A program made the position numbers and the translations under genes. From assembly GCA_963585895.1 (NCBI GenBank), contig OY757904.1, positions 62,001-126,000 on the forward strand: a stretch of 64,000 nucleotides of DNA. The letters run 5' to 3'. Source of the DNA: Sepioteuthis lessoniana. Its lineage: Eukaryota; Mollusca; Cephalopoda; Myopsida; Loliginidae. A model generated the notes under the pieces. It saw only the letters and a list, made by a program, of their open reading frames with translations. It did no database searches and was not told the origin of the DNA. This document shows positions 39,020 through 47,986 of the stretch, piece by piece; position 1 is the stretch's first letter, and every line of letters starts with the position of its first letter.

Positions 39020-39890
39020 TGGACTGTGGAAATTTGCCCTCTACCAAAGATATCACAGTCAAGAAATAGGCTGCCCGACACACGTGCGACTAAAATACTC
39101 GAGATGGTCCATGTCGATTTAGCAGGGCCGATAGCCCCATAGCAAAGGACGGTTTTAATTATGTATTAGGATGCATAGACGATTACTCTGACCTCATAGT
39201 AACTTATACGTTAAAAAATAAATCTGACGCACTGAAGGCTTTCAAAAATTTTATAGCAGATATCTCACCTTATGGAAATTTGAAATATGTTAGAACCGAC
39301 CAAGGAACTGAATTCACTTCTGGCGATTTTGTATCAGTATTAATTAAAAATAAGATTAATCACCAGAAAACATCACCCTTTATGCCACACTAAAACGGCA
39401 CAATTGAAAGGGCGTGGCGCACAATTTTTGAAATGGCTAGATATATTTTAAAAGAGGCTAATCTTCCCAAATATATGTGGTCATACGCTATTATGTCTTT
39501 GACATATATTCGTAATAGGTGGTACAATAATCGAATTAGGACCACACCACATGAAATCTCTACTGGTACAAAACCAAACCTATTGAATATGCATCTATTT
39601 GGGAGCATTTGCTATGCATATGTGCAGAATCCTAAAAAATTAGCTGATAGAGGTAAGAAGGGAATATTTGTAGGATACGATAAATATAGTCCGGCTTATT
39701 AAGTTTATTTTACTGAGAAAGAAATAGTTAAAATCGTAAGGATCGTAAAATTCAATGATAAGGTAAGTGAATACCTTAAACCGTCTTCCAGTACTATACA
39801 TGGATCTCATGAGGATACTGTGACTAAAAATGATGAAATTAATATGGAAATACCTAAACCGACATTAGAAGTAACTGAAAACAGTTAACG
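39020..39890 (+). pseudogene. Integrase of the copia element
   Basis: It begins abruptly with a CEICPLPKIS-like piece of the zinc/pre-integrase region, then MVHVDLAGPIAP (first catalytic D), YVRTDQGTEFTS (second D) and NGTIERAWRT (catalytic E). A TAA at 39391 just before NGTIER replaces the usual glutamine of HQNG. From 39433 the frame continues with MWSYAIMSLTYIRNR and FGSICYAYV, GIFVGYDKYSPAY to another stop at 39700, typical of the C-terminal copia integrase. Between the Gag knuckles and this start only about 40 codons remain, so the aspartic protease and integrase N-terminus appear deleted. Confidence 0.85.
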
Positions 39891-40041
39891 AACCAAAACA
39901 CGTCCGAAACATTTAAGGGATTATTACGTCAATGACGAAGTAAATGATATATTAAACCATACTAAAGATTATTGTTACTCCGTTAAGTCCATACAAAAAA
40001 CGTACAACGAGACGATACAGTCGGAAGTCAGCAAAGTGGAA

Positions 40042-41003
40042 GCTAGCAATGAAAGAGGAAATGGATATTTTAAAAGAAAATGAAACGTTCGAATTAACGC
40101 AACTACCTTCGAATAAGACTCTAATACCCGCAGGGTGGGTATATTCTATTAAAACATACCAAAACCAAAAAGAACTTTATAAAGCTAGATTAGTAGCGAA
40201 AGGTCGTTCTCAGCGACCAGACATTGACTATCAAGAAACATTTTCACCAACTACAAAAATGACCTCGATAAGAATGTTAATGCAGATTGCAACACAATAT
40301 AACTTAATGGTACATCAATTAGAAGTGAAGTCAGTCAATCTCAACACACCAATTGAATAGGAGTTGTACATGGAACAGGCAAAAGTTTTTGAGATAGAAA
40401 ATAAAAATTGCAATGAAAGACTAGTATATAAATCAAAGAAATTCCTCTATGGCCTGAAACAAAGCAGTCGAAATTGGAATAATTTACTACACACATATTT
40501 GATTGAACAAAATTTTTGCCAATCGCTATCTGACGTGTGTTTATATACAAAATATAAAGATGAATATACAATAATAATTGTATGGGTGGATGATATCCTA
40601 ATAGCGACAAAATGCAATGTTAATATGATACATACTAAAAATATCCTCAAACAAAAATTTAAAATGGAAGACCAAGGTAAGATTAAATATTTTTTAGAAT
40701 TTACTTATGAAGATAATATTATTTATATGCACTAAGAGCAATACCTTAAGAGGTTACTGGAAAAATTCGGTATGAAGGATTGTAAACCCAAATATACCCC
40801 CAATGATAGTAATATGTGTAGTGAACTAAGTAAATCAACTGACGGGAAATTGTATAAGGAAATTGTAGGAAGTATAATATATGCAATGACTACGACTTGG
40901 CCAGATTTATGCTTTATAGTTACAAAATTATCACAATTTATGAGTGAACCATATGAGAAGCATATGAAGATAGTGAAACATTTTTTAAGATATATAAAAG
41001 GAA
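40042..41003 (+). pseudogene. Reverse transcriptase of the copia element
   Basis: Clear copia RT: IPAGWVYSIKTYQN, YKARLVAKGRSQRPDIDYQE and TFSPTTKMTSIRML. Motif A reads HQLEVKSVNLN where the family has LDVK...FLN: the catalytic aspartate is now glutamate. A TAG follows at 40358. Next KFLYGLKQSSRNWN and the catalytic box VWVDDILIA (VDD intact, about 40585-40611), then a TAA at 40735 and the thumb with VGSIIYAMTTTWPDLCFIV. It stops at HFLRYIKG, exactly where the nested LTR begins at 41004; the RNase H part resumes at 45776. Confidence 0.88.
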
Positions 41004-41238
41004 TATAACAGCAGATAACGAGGTTGATCAGTCCTGTCGCCTTTTTTATGTTAAGAGAAGGAAGAAAACAAATGAGTGGACGAGAATATTGATCGAATTT
41101 CAAATTTTTCTATATCAGCTTGAGACAAAATCCCCTAGTGCTGTGAGTTGTGCAAATAATAGAAGGAAAGAGTTGCTGATATCTGAGCAGGAATCAAACA
41201 GCCTATTTGAAGCTTCGAGTATCTGATGGTCTAGGCGG

Positions 41239-41399
41239 TATGATAGTATTTGTTAGTAGGTATATAAGAAAAGCGATAGACAACGACAAGGCATGTTTTA
41301 GCTTTTAGGCGCGACGCCGTATACTGACAAGGCCCTCTATTTTATTCAAACAAGGGAAGTAGCTGCTTCTTCCAAGGGAAGGTAACTCATGTCATGACA
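41239..41399 (-). repeat. 3' LTR of the nested Ty3 element
   Basis: 161 bases. It matches the other LTR except for a few changes, the loss of TG (now ta) at its outer edge, and the absence of an 11-base duplication. Confidence 0.9.
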
Positions 41400-41409
41400 T
41401 TCTCCTTTC
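41400..41409 (-). promoter_or_regulatory. Polypurine tract of the nested Ty3 element
   Basis: On the minus strand GAAAGGAGAA sits directly before the LTR start TGTCATGACA, the expected place for plus-strand DNA priming. Confidence 0.75.
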
Positions 41410-41810
41410 ATTAGAAATATGGTTCAGGCAGGGTTCAGTTAGTTCACTGAAAAACAAAAGCTTTGTATGACCACTTTCTATAGGTTGTACCTTTTGGAAG
41501 GTTTTATGACACGACCCGATCTAGTAATTGTTTCTGATGGTGTGTTATCACTTGGCTGCGTTTTATGTGCATGTCTGTGTGTTACTTTAGATGGCGTGCA
41601 GAAGTCAATGTGTATGTTGGGTTTTTCTGCAGGATGTGTGTTTGGAATGTTAGGAGGTGGAGGCTCAGTGTGATGTGTGGATGTATTATGTAGAGACGTC
41701 AGTGTCTTATTAGGATTGCTAACATCTTCCTTGACATGTCTACGGTTTCTGCAAAGAATCAGTCCTGTTGGGGTTTCGATGATGTAGGACTGTGGTTCAG
41801 CGCATGCTTG

Positions 41811-42440
41811 TCAGACAATTGTTGGAGTCCACTTCCTCGTATCATGGTCTTGTACTCTCACCAGTTGCCCAGTGCTAAGGTTGGATGGATCATTTGCATG
41901 TTGGTCGTGTTGTTTTTTCTGCAACAACTGTCTATGGAGTAGGCGCTCCTGAATTTCCTCTTTTCGGGCATTTTTGTTGGTGCATTTTGTGGAAAGATTG
42001 CTGACCAACTTCCGATTGAATAGTAGTTCTCCCGGGGATGGGATTACATGATCCATTGGAGTCGATCGGAGGCACAGCAGGCTCATGTCTATGTCTCAGT
42101 TTCCTAGTATGGCCTTCTTTATGGCTCCCTTGATGGTCTGTATGTACAGTTCTGCCATGCCGTTTGATTGGGGATATTTTGGAGAGGAGGTGATGTGCTC
42201 AAAATCCCATCCTTTGGTAAGTTCTTTAAACTGCTGAGAGCTAAAGTTGGGTCCATTATCGCTGATAAGCCTTTCCGGGACTCCTAGTTCAACAAAGATT
42301 TGCTTGATAATATCGATGATGTCCTTGCTGGAGAATTCCCTTAATTTGTGGATGAAGGGGTATTTTGAGTAGTAGTCCACAATAAGGAGGTAATTGTGCC
42401 TGTTGAGGTTGAAAATATCAGTAGCTACGATTTGCCATGG
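41811..42440 (-). pseudogene. Integrase of the nested Ty3 element
   Basis: MDYYSKYPFIHKLREFSS holds the first catalytic D, RLISDNGPNFSSQQF the second, and YPQSNGMAELYIQTIKGAI the glutamate, so the D-D-E triad is all there (42380-42096). A frame break follows, and then the C-terminal part with TPMDHVIPSPGELLFNRKL, a charged helix with ERLLHRQLLQKKQHDQH, and GQLVRVQDHDTRKW (42086-41811). A short piece upstream of 42380 in another frame carries the N-terminal side. This integrase is the best kept enzyme of the nested element, though in two frames. Confidence 0.85.
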
Positions 42441-42550
42441 TTGTACTGGTATCTAATGTGGCATTAGGGACTCTGCAGATTGAGATTCTGGTATTCTTGA
42501 CAGATGACGCATTGCTGCACTATCTTGTTTATGTCGCTGTTTATGCCATT

Positions 42551-43509
42551 TCAGAAAACACAGGTTTTTGCCCTGGGCTTGCATTTCTCGCTTCCTTGGT
42601 GACAATAATGAATTTTTCCACTGTTTCGGTCTGCATTGATTAGGGGGATCAGTATCCTGTCTCCTTTAAGCAAAATGCCATTCTCAATAGCGAGCTCATC
42701 TCGATATGACCAGTAGGGTTGAAGGTCTTTGTGTAGTTCCCTGCGAGATTCTGGCCAGCCTTGAAGAATCCGTACCCTTAATTCACACAATATTGGGTCG
42801 GCATTGGTTGCTTGACGGATCTGAGTTAATTTTTCAGTCAAGAACTGTACGGTATCTTTTCTTAGGAGTTCCCTGAGGTTTGCTGTGAGGTCTGGCAGCT
42901 TAGGAATGAATGGTGCCATATAGGTAATAATTCCTAGTATCTTCTGTTGCTCTGTAATATTAGTTGGATTGGGGAGTGATTTTATTTCCTCCACTTTTTG
43001 GCATCTGGGTGTATACCGTTCTTATCAAATATAGCACCGAAGAATCTAACTTGTTCCTGGTTGAAAGCACATTTGTTACTGTTAAATGTTAGTCCTGCAG
43101 TTCGTGCTGTCTCCATCAGCTTTCGCAAGTTGATGTCGTGTTCTTCTTTGGTATTTCCGTGGATAATAACGTCATGAATGAACGCTAAAGCTCCAGTACA
43201 CTCTCATATTATCATGTCCATCCTCTGCTGGAACACATTCTGAGACATAACAAGGCCAAAGGTCATCCTTTGGAAACAGTATCTTCCAAAAGGAGAACTG
43301 AAAGTAGTTAGCAACTGTGATTCCCTGTCAAGCTTGACAGACCAGAAGCCATTTTTTGCATCCAGCTCGGACAAGAATTTGGTGCCGGACAGTTTGTGTG
43401 AGAGCTCTTCCATAGTTGAGGTTTTGTCGTGGCAACGCATGATGGTCTTATTTAGATCTTTGGGGTCTAAGCATAGGCGGAGTTTGCCGTTGCTCTTGCG
43501 CACATACAC
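42551..43509 (-). pseudogene. Reverse transcriptase of the nested Ty3 element, RNase H missing
   Basis: RT fingers and palm: LRLCLDPKDLNKTIMR, FLSELDAKNGFWSVKLD (motif A aspartate intact), FGRYCFQRMTFGL. The catalytic box, after a frame break, reads AFIHDVIIHG (43185-43156): the first aspartate of the expected DD is histidine (CAT at 43174-43176). The thumb follows (KCAFNQEQVRFFGAIFD, then NITEQQKILGIITYMAPF). At residue 50 of the frame from 42994, LRELLRKDTVQF runs straight into LTEKLTQIRQATNADP, which is the linker and zinc region before integrase. The whole RNase H domain (about 120 residues) is gone with no frame shift at the join. Confidence 0.85.
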
Positions 43510-43570
43510 AATGCTGCTAACCCAATCTGTTGGTTCATGGACTTTCTAGATTATTCCTTGTGATACCATC

Positions 43571-44218
43571 TCATCTAGTTCTGCTTTTACTTCGTCCCAC
43601 ATATGGATGAGGCATTTCCTGGGTGCATTGAACTATTGAATGGTTGTTTGGTCGAAGTACGATATAGTACTCCCCTGCGAAATTACCAATTCGATCAAAT
43701 TGATCCGGATATGCTTCAATCACGTCTTTCGTGGAGTTGATTGGAGTATTGTCTGATGGAGTAACTGGTGGATTTATCTCATGATTGACTGGGGAACACT
43801 TTGTTCTCTGAATGGAACAGTGTAGGGTAACCAGTCTTAAGTCCTGAAGGGAGGGTAAACCTAGTATGGTAGGTCCATTGGAGGTCACTATGTAGAATTT
43901 CACGAGTCTCCATTCACTCTTGTAGGCGCATTGTATTTGTATGGACCCGTACTGTGGTATACTAGATCCGTTGTATGCCGTAAGTACTGCTGCTTCTTTC
44001 TGTGTTGTGCCAGGACGTGGTCGTCCATTCCGGTCTACATGTTCTGGAAACATTTGCTGGAATGTTCGTAAGGGGAGTGTATTTCCCTCAGCGCCTGTGC
44101 CCACCTTGATTTTTAATTCGTGGACACCTTTCTTGTTGGATGATATAATGTCCAATGAGGCAAATGCCTCAATCCGAAAGCACTTTTTTCTGTGGGTTTC
44201 CATTGAATAAAAAGACAT
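43571..44218 (-). pseudogene. Protease region of the nested Ty3 element
   Basis: A 215-codon frame. KIKVGTGAEGNTLPLRTF (about residues 36-53) is the active-site region of the aspartic protease. Families of this type have DTGAEGN; here the aspartate codon is GGC (44101-44099), so the catalytic residue is glycine. TILGLPSLQDL further on is the usual flap-distal ILG motif. The frame ends just before RT begins. One base change would explain the loss. Confidence 0.82.
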
Positions 44219-44239
44219 TTTCTCGAACTCGTAAGCTAC

Positions 44240-45067
44240 CTGGTCCGGAACATTAATAGAGTTCTTGAGGTTTTCGGCACATACTCCACTGGTGCGAATT
44301 TTTTGGGTTTGTTAGACCTGTTCGTCTGTGGCTGCTTGTGGTTTTTTTGCTTTTTTTTTTTAGTTTTTTTGTTGTGGTACATCCTAGCCCACTGGTTCTT
44401 ACGTCCATATGCTCAGCACGTGCTGCCTCGAGCAGGGCAGTTCCCATTTTTACATTTGCCACAGTTGTCTGTGTCCTCAAGTCTGTGCTTTATTGCACTT
44501 ATTTGGTTGTCGCATTTTCCTTGTAGCTCGTCCATTTGTCTCATGTAGTTAATTGAAGCCTCGTAACTTCTACACGTGTTGAGTACTTCTGACATGGACA
44601 TTGCCTCGTTCTTGCTGAGAAGCTGTTTCTGTAGTTCTGGGAACTTTGTTCCGGGAATAATCTGGTCAATTATTCTTTCTTCCATCTCACGTTTGTCTCT
44701 GAACTTGTATTTTTGCGCCTGAAGCCTACATCTCACCAGAAAATCGTCAATGTTCTCTGTCTCTGTCTGCGAGTAATTTTGTAAGCAAAAGCGTGCAATG
44801 TGAAAGTTAACTTGTGACTATTTGTTCTAGAAACTTTTCCCAAATCACCGCTGGGTTGTGTCTGTCAGCATCGTTTCCGAATGACCATGCGTTTTATGGT
44901 CTTAAACCTTCTTTTCCCTATAACAAAAGAATATGATCAACTTGTTTGTTCTCTGCAATGCCCTTCACGGAGAAGAATAACTCACACTGTTGCTTGAAAA
45001 ATTTCAGGGATTCTGCCAAATTTGGCGTTTCCCAACACATAAAAGGTTCACATGCATGGTTAGACAT
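44240..45067 (-). pseudogene. gag of the nested Ty3 element
   Basis: The start is MSNHACEPFMCWETPNLAES at 45067, followed by FKQQCELFFSVKGIAENKQ; a retrotransposon Gag opening with W and FF-type helices. After a frame break, 44736-44413 encodes RLQAQKYKFRDKREMEERI, IIPGTKFPELQKQLL, a coiled-coil-like KNEAMSMSEVLNTCRSYEAS and a knuckle-like CGKCKNGNCPARGSTC that ends in TAG, with AYGRKNQWARM behind it. The second knuckle has lost cysteines. A T11/A-rich tract near 44340 lies in the tail. Confidence 0.78.
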
Positions 45068-45277
45068 TATTGCTATTATTATTTTAAACAATACAAGCAC
45101 TAGAAAAAGAAGTTCGAGACAACTTATGGTTGTAGCAAAAAAATTCCAATATGGCGTCTTTTTATTCGCACGTGGGAGCTTCTTGTTTCGCAAAAGCCGG
45201 TAAGAAGAATAAGATGTTGCCAGACTTTAAAACTGCTCTCCTGTCTTTTTACATTCCGTGTAATATTCCATGTTTAT

Positions 45278-45295
45278 CTTTTACCGCTGCCACCA
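45278..45295 (-). promoter_or_regulatory. Primer binding site of the nested Ty3 element
   Basis: On the minus strand TGGTGGCAGCGGTAAAAG follows the LTR end at 45296. It begins TGG, complementary to a tRNA CCA end. Which tRNA is used was not determined. Confidence 0.7.
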
Positions 45296-45467
45296 TGTTA
45301 TAGTATTTGTTAGTAGGTATATAAGAAAAGCAATAGACAACGACGAGGCATGTTTTAGCTTTTAGGTGCGACGCTGTATACTGACTGTATACTGACAAGG
45401 CCCTCTATTTTATTCAAACAAGGGAAGTAACTGCTTCTTCCAAGGGAAGGTAACTCATGTCATGACA
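45296..45467 (-). repeat. 5' LTR of the nested Ty3 element
   Basis: 172 bases. On the plus strand it reads tgttatagtatttgttag to ctcatgtcatgaca. It differs from the other LTR by about seven base changes and an 11-base tandem duplication (tgtatactgac, near 45374-45395). Confidence 0.9.
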
Positions 45468-45775
45468 GGCGGGATGAATAAATGATGATGGAATGATTTC
45501 CTAGAAAACAACGGTCCATAAATTGGATGTGCTCTCCTCATGGTGATGGGGTCTGCTGCTTGAGTTAGAGAAAAAGAGAGGATTGGTCTGTCCTGCTCGA
45601 AAAATATGTTAGGAAGAGAAAGAGCGCGCGTTTATATCGGCTTTTATATTGCCCGGGAAAGTCATCCGAGCAGAATGGGATAAATCATCCTCATTGGTCG
45701 AAAATATGAGACAGAGACCACAACGGTCAAAATAATTAACACCCTAAATTATAATTTGAAATTCTTTCTGCTACA

Positions 45776-46228
45776 GGAACGATAAACCAACAATTAATAT
45801 TTAAGCCCACAAAAACCACTCTAGCCTTACAGGTTTTTGTGACGCAGATTGGGCGAACTCACAAGACAGAAAGAGTATCACTGGATACGGATCTATGGTC
45901 CCTGATGAAGGCCCACGAATTTCATGGAAAACACGAAAACAGTCAACAGTCGCCCTGTCCATGTGTGAGGCAGAGGGAAAATACTTAACAGCTCTCATGA
46001 AGGATATGCTAAATAATGAAATAAATTATACATTTACATCATATTGTGACAGTCAAAGTGTCATAGCGTTAACGAAAAACCCCATACGCCACCAAAGATC
46101 GAAACACATAGATATTAGATTCCACTTCATAAGGAACGAATTAGAGAAAGAAACTCTAAGATTATTTCACATAGCTAGCGAAGAGAATATTGCTGATATA
46201 TTTGAAGCGAACGGGGTATCTCTAAACT
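45776..46228 (+). pseudogene. RNase H domain of the copia element (downstream half)
   Basis: Starts TINQQLIFKP, the continuation of the RT frame cut at 41003, then (one frame change) FCDADWANSQDRKSITGYG, with the D of DADW a catalytic residue. WKTRKQSTVALSMCEAEG carries the E of the site (STVALSxxEAEY type), YCDSQSVIALTKNP the next D, and RSKHIDIRFHFIRN the last part. The triad looks intact. It ends at TAG 46228. RNase H removes RNA during reverse transcription. Confidence 0.87.
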
Positions 46229-46948
46229 AGAATTATTTCTATATTAAACTGGGTTAGAGATATAGTCGCCGCAAACAGTAGACCTAATACAATAAAATAA
46301 ATATTTATAAAAGTAGAAAAGAACGTAAAATAGAATAATACACATTATTAGGCTTTTTGACAGACATGCAAAACAACAAATTAAACACATAAAAAAAGGA
46401 CTAATAACAATAAAAGAATTTGTAGGTCTATATACATATGTGAGTTTTTGTGAAACAAGGGGACTATGAATAGTACATTTACATTGAAATATTTTACGGA
46501 CAGAGATAAATGGTTTTCCTTTAGGTCTCTTTTTGGAAGAAATTTTATATTTTAAAAAATATTTTAAAGCGTTTGCATCTAGTAAATATTGTTACTCACA
46601 AAGTCCTGTAGTGGGTTAATAATCTTGGGATTTATATTTTAATCGTTCTAGGTTATTTTTCCGTCAAAGGTCCTTCGTTCTTTGTTTTATAGTTCCTTCC
46701 GAAATTTACTTGTCCTGAGTCCTGAGTTCAACTAACTTTTCTTTTTAGGAAAGGGGAATATCTAAGCTAGAAACAGGAAGTGAAAAGGGGTCATAAATCA
46801 AATTTCTTCCAGACAATTTGTCTAGCACTAAGGGTGTTCTTTGGACTTACTGGAGCTAATTTTGTTACATTTACTATCATATTTAATGCTGCTAAAAATT
46901 ATTGGCTTTTTTTTTGAGAACAAGTGAAAGCAAGTCTCTTTGTTCAAA

Positions 46949-46949
46949 C

Positions 46950-47006
<57 letters not shown>
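46949..47006. repeat. (TTA)n microsatellite
   Basis: About 19 TTA/ATT units. Confidence 0.95.
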
Positions 47007-47008
<2 letters not shown>

Positions 47009-47169
47009 ATTTATATCTATATTTATTTTTTAAAATTTTGAATTTGGGGTCCCATATATTTACAAAACTAGTGAATAGATCAAAAAATGAAAAATTTAGA
47101 TACCTATTGATGGGACTTTGAAATGAACTTTTGTTGTTTATAATAATAATAATAAAAGAAAAAAAGGAG

Positions 47170-47395
47170 AAAAGAAAAATCATGTGACAACAAGTCAATA
47201 CCCAAAAAGGAAGAAAACGTTAACTGGAAAAGAAAAGAAGATCATGTAACAACAAACTCAATAAATGGAAGAAAATTTTAACAGGAAAGGAAAAGAAAAA
47301 TCATGCGACAACAAGCCCAATACCAAAACTTGGAAGAAAACGGAGATCATGTGACGACAAGCTCAATACCCCAAAATGGAAGAAATGAAAAAAAA
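47170..47395 (+). repeat. Minisatellite, four units of about 50-60 bases
   Basis: Each unit has (a)gatcatgtgacaacaag, tcaatacccaaaa and ggaagaaaac. Unit borders near 47172, 47233, 47292 and 47341. Confidence 0.8.
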
Positions 47396-47586
47396 ACTTT
47401 TGAAAATTAATGATGGTATGTTATAAGAATGTAACAAAATTTATGTTGTGAAACTATAAACTAAAATGTGAAATTTTTACACATTTTAAATTGATCATCA
47501 GATTTGTCTGACAGTGAAAAGGGAGGAAACCAAGTTGCATCAAATAATAATTTTTGATTTAAAAGAAATTTCAGCTGAAACGGTGC

Positions 47587-47986
47587 TGTTGGAATTATCA
47601 GCTAAAATAGTCCCTAATCTATATACTAGGTTCAGTGAGGCAAATCACCGAACTACTTCCTCTTTCCTACGCGACGGCGTGTCACGTGACTCGTCTAAAG
47701 ACACCATATATATTTTGGCGCCCAATTTGTATTCTTCCCCTTTTACCTGCTACGTACGAATCGTAGTTTTGAGCTACCGAAACTGTGTTATCACCCTGGT
47801 TGGCGGCTGATGAGGTTAGGGTATCGCACATGCTTTCACACGTTGTATGATGAAAAAAAAAAAAAAAATTTGGCGCCCAATTTGTATTCTTCCCTTTTAC
47901 CTCCTACGTACGAATCGTCCTCTCCTGAGATACTCGTCTTATTTTATACTAATACTATGAGTCGTCCTGCGATGCAAACTTTGACA
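47587..47986 (+). repeat. 3' LTR of the copia element with a retroposon inside
   Basis: Begins TGTTGGAATTATCAG, ends gatgcaaactttgaca. Longer than the left LTR (400 against 271 bases) because of an extra segment at 47764-47917, described separately. Confidence 0.85.
47764..47868 (+). mobile_element. 105-base poly(A)-ended insertion in the copia LTR
   Basis: Starts tagttttgagctaccg, ends gttgtatgatga and then A16 (47853-47868). The LTR stretch in front (47713-47763) is repeated behind it (47869-47917), about 49 bases with two or three differences. That is what an RNA-templated insertion with a long target duplication leaves. No pol III box or known small RNA was recognised in the insert. Confidence 0.6.

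Larger units (their letters stand above)
41239..45467 (-). mobile_element. Ty3/gypsy element on the minus strand, nested in the solo LTR
   Basis: LTRs at 45296-45467 (5', on its own strand) and 41239-41399 (3'), with TG...CA ends on the minus strand. The 5-base target duplication ggcgg is at 41234-41238 and 45468-45472. On its strand the order is primer site, gag, protease, RT, integrase, polypurine tract. It is 4.2 kb, shorter than a full element, because the RNase H region is missing. Protease, RT and Gag are damaged; the integrase triad looks intact. Confidence 0.9.
41004..45775 (+). repeat. LTR family L1, copy 3: solo LTR inside copia, split by a Ty3 element
   Basis: Left half 41004-41238 and right half 45473-45775 make one about 535-base LTR that starts tataacagcag and ends tttctgctaca, matching copy 2 block by block. 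The flanking copia sequence is duplicated: ggaa at 41000-41003 and 45776-45779. Removing the insertion restores the copia frame (…YIKG then TINQQ). No primer site or genes of its own are present, so it is a solo LTR. Confidence 0.85.
46229..47586 (+). other. 3' untranslated part of the copia element with simple repeats
   Basis: Between the RNase H stop and the right LTR. It holds (TTA)n at about 46949-47006, a four-unit minisatellite at 47170-47395 and a purine tract gtgaaaagggaggaaa at 47514-47529, possibly the polypurine tract, although it is 58 bases from the LTR. The region is long for copia, so some of it may be later insertion. Confidence 0.55.
37863..47986 (+). mobile_element. Ty1/copia element, split by nested insertions
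   Basis: LTR 37863-38133, primer site at 38134-38147, gag, integrase, RT, then an insertion from 41004 to 45775, RNase H, a 1.3 kb tail and LTR 47587-47986. Integrase before RT is the copia order. The primer site GGCTATGGGCCCAG is like that of Drosophila copia, which primes with an internal piece of initiator-Met tRNA; the LTR start TGTTGGAAT is shared too. Without the insertion and the retroposon in the right LTR, the element is about 5.2 kb, the usual copia length. Several stops; no protease seen. Confidence 0.88.

Noticed and set aside
46924..47198. Poly-leucine or poly-asparagine coding ORFs
   Set aside because: They are translations of the (TTA)n microsatellite.
47716..47726. tggcgcccaa as a lysine-tRNA primer site after a short LTR
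   Set aside because: The sequence beyond it is shared by both LTRs, and a better primer site (GGCTATGGGCCCAG) follows the end of the left LTR, so this motif lies inside the LTR.
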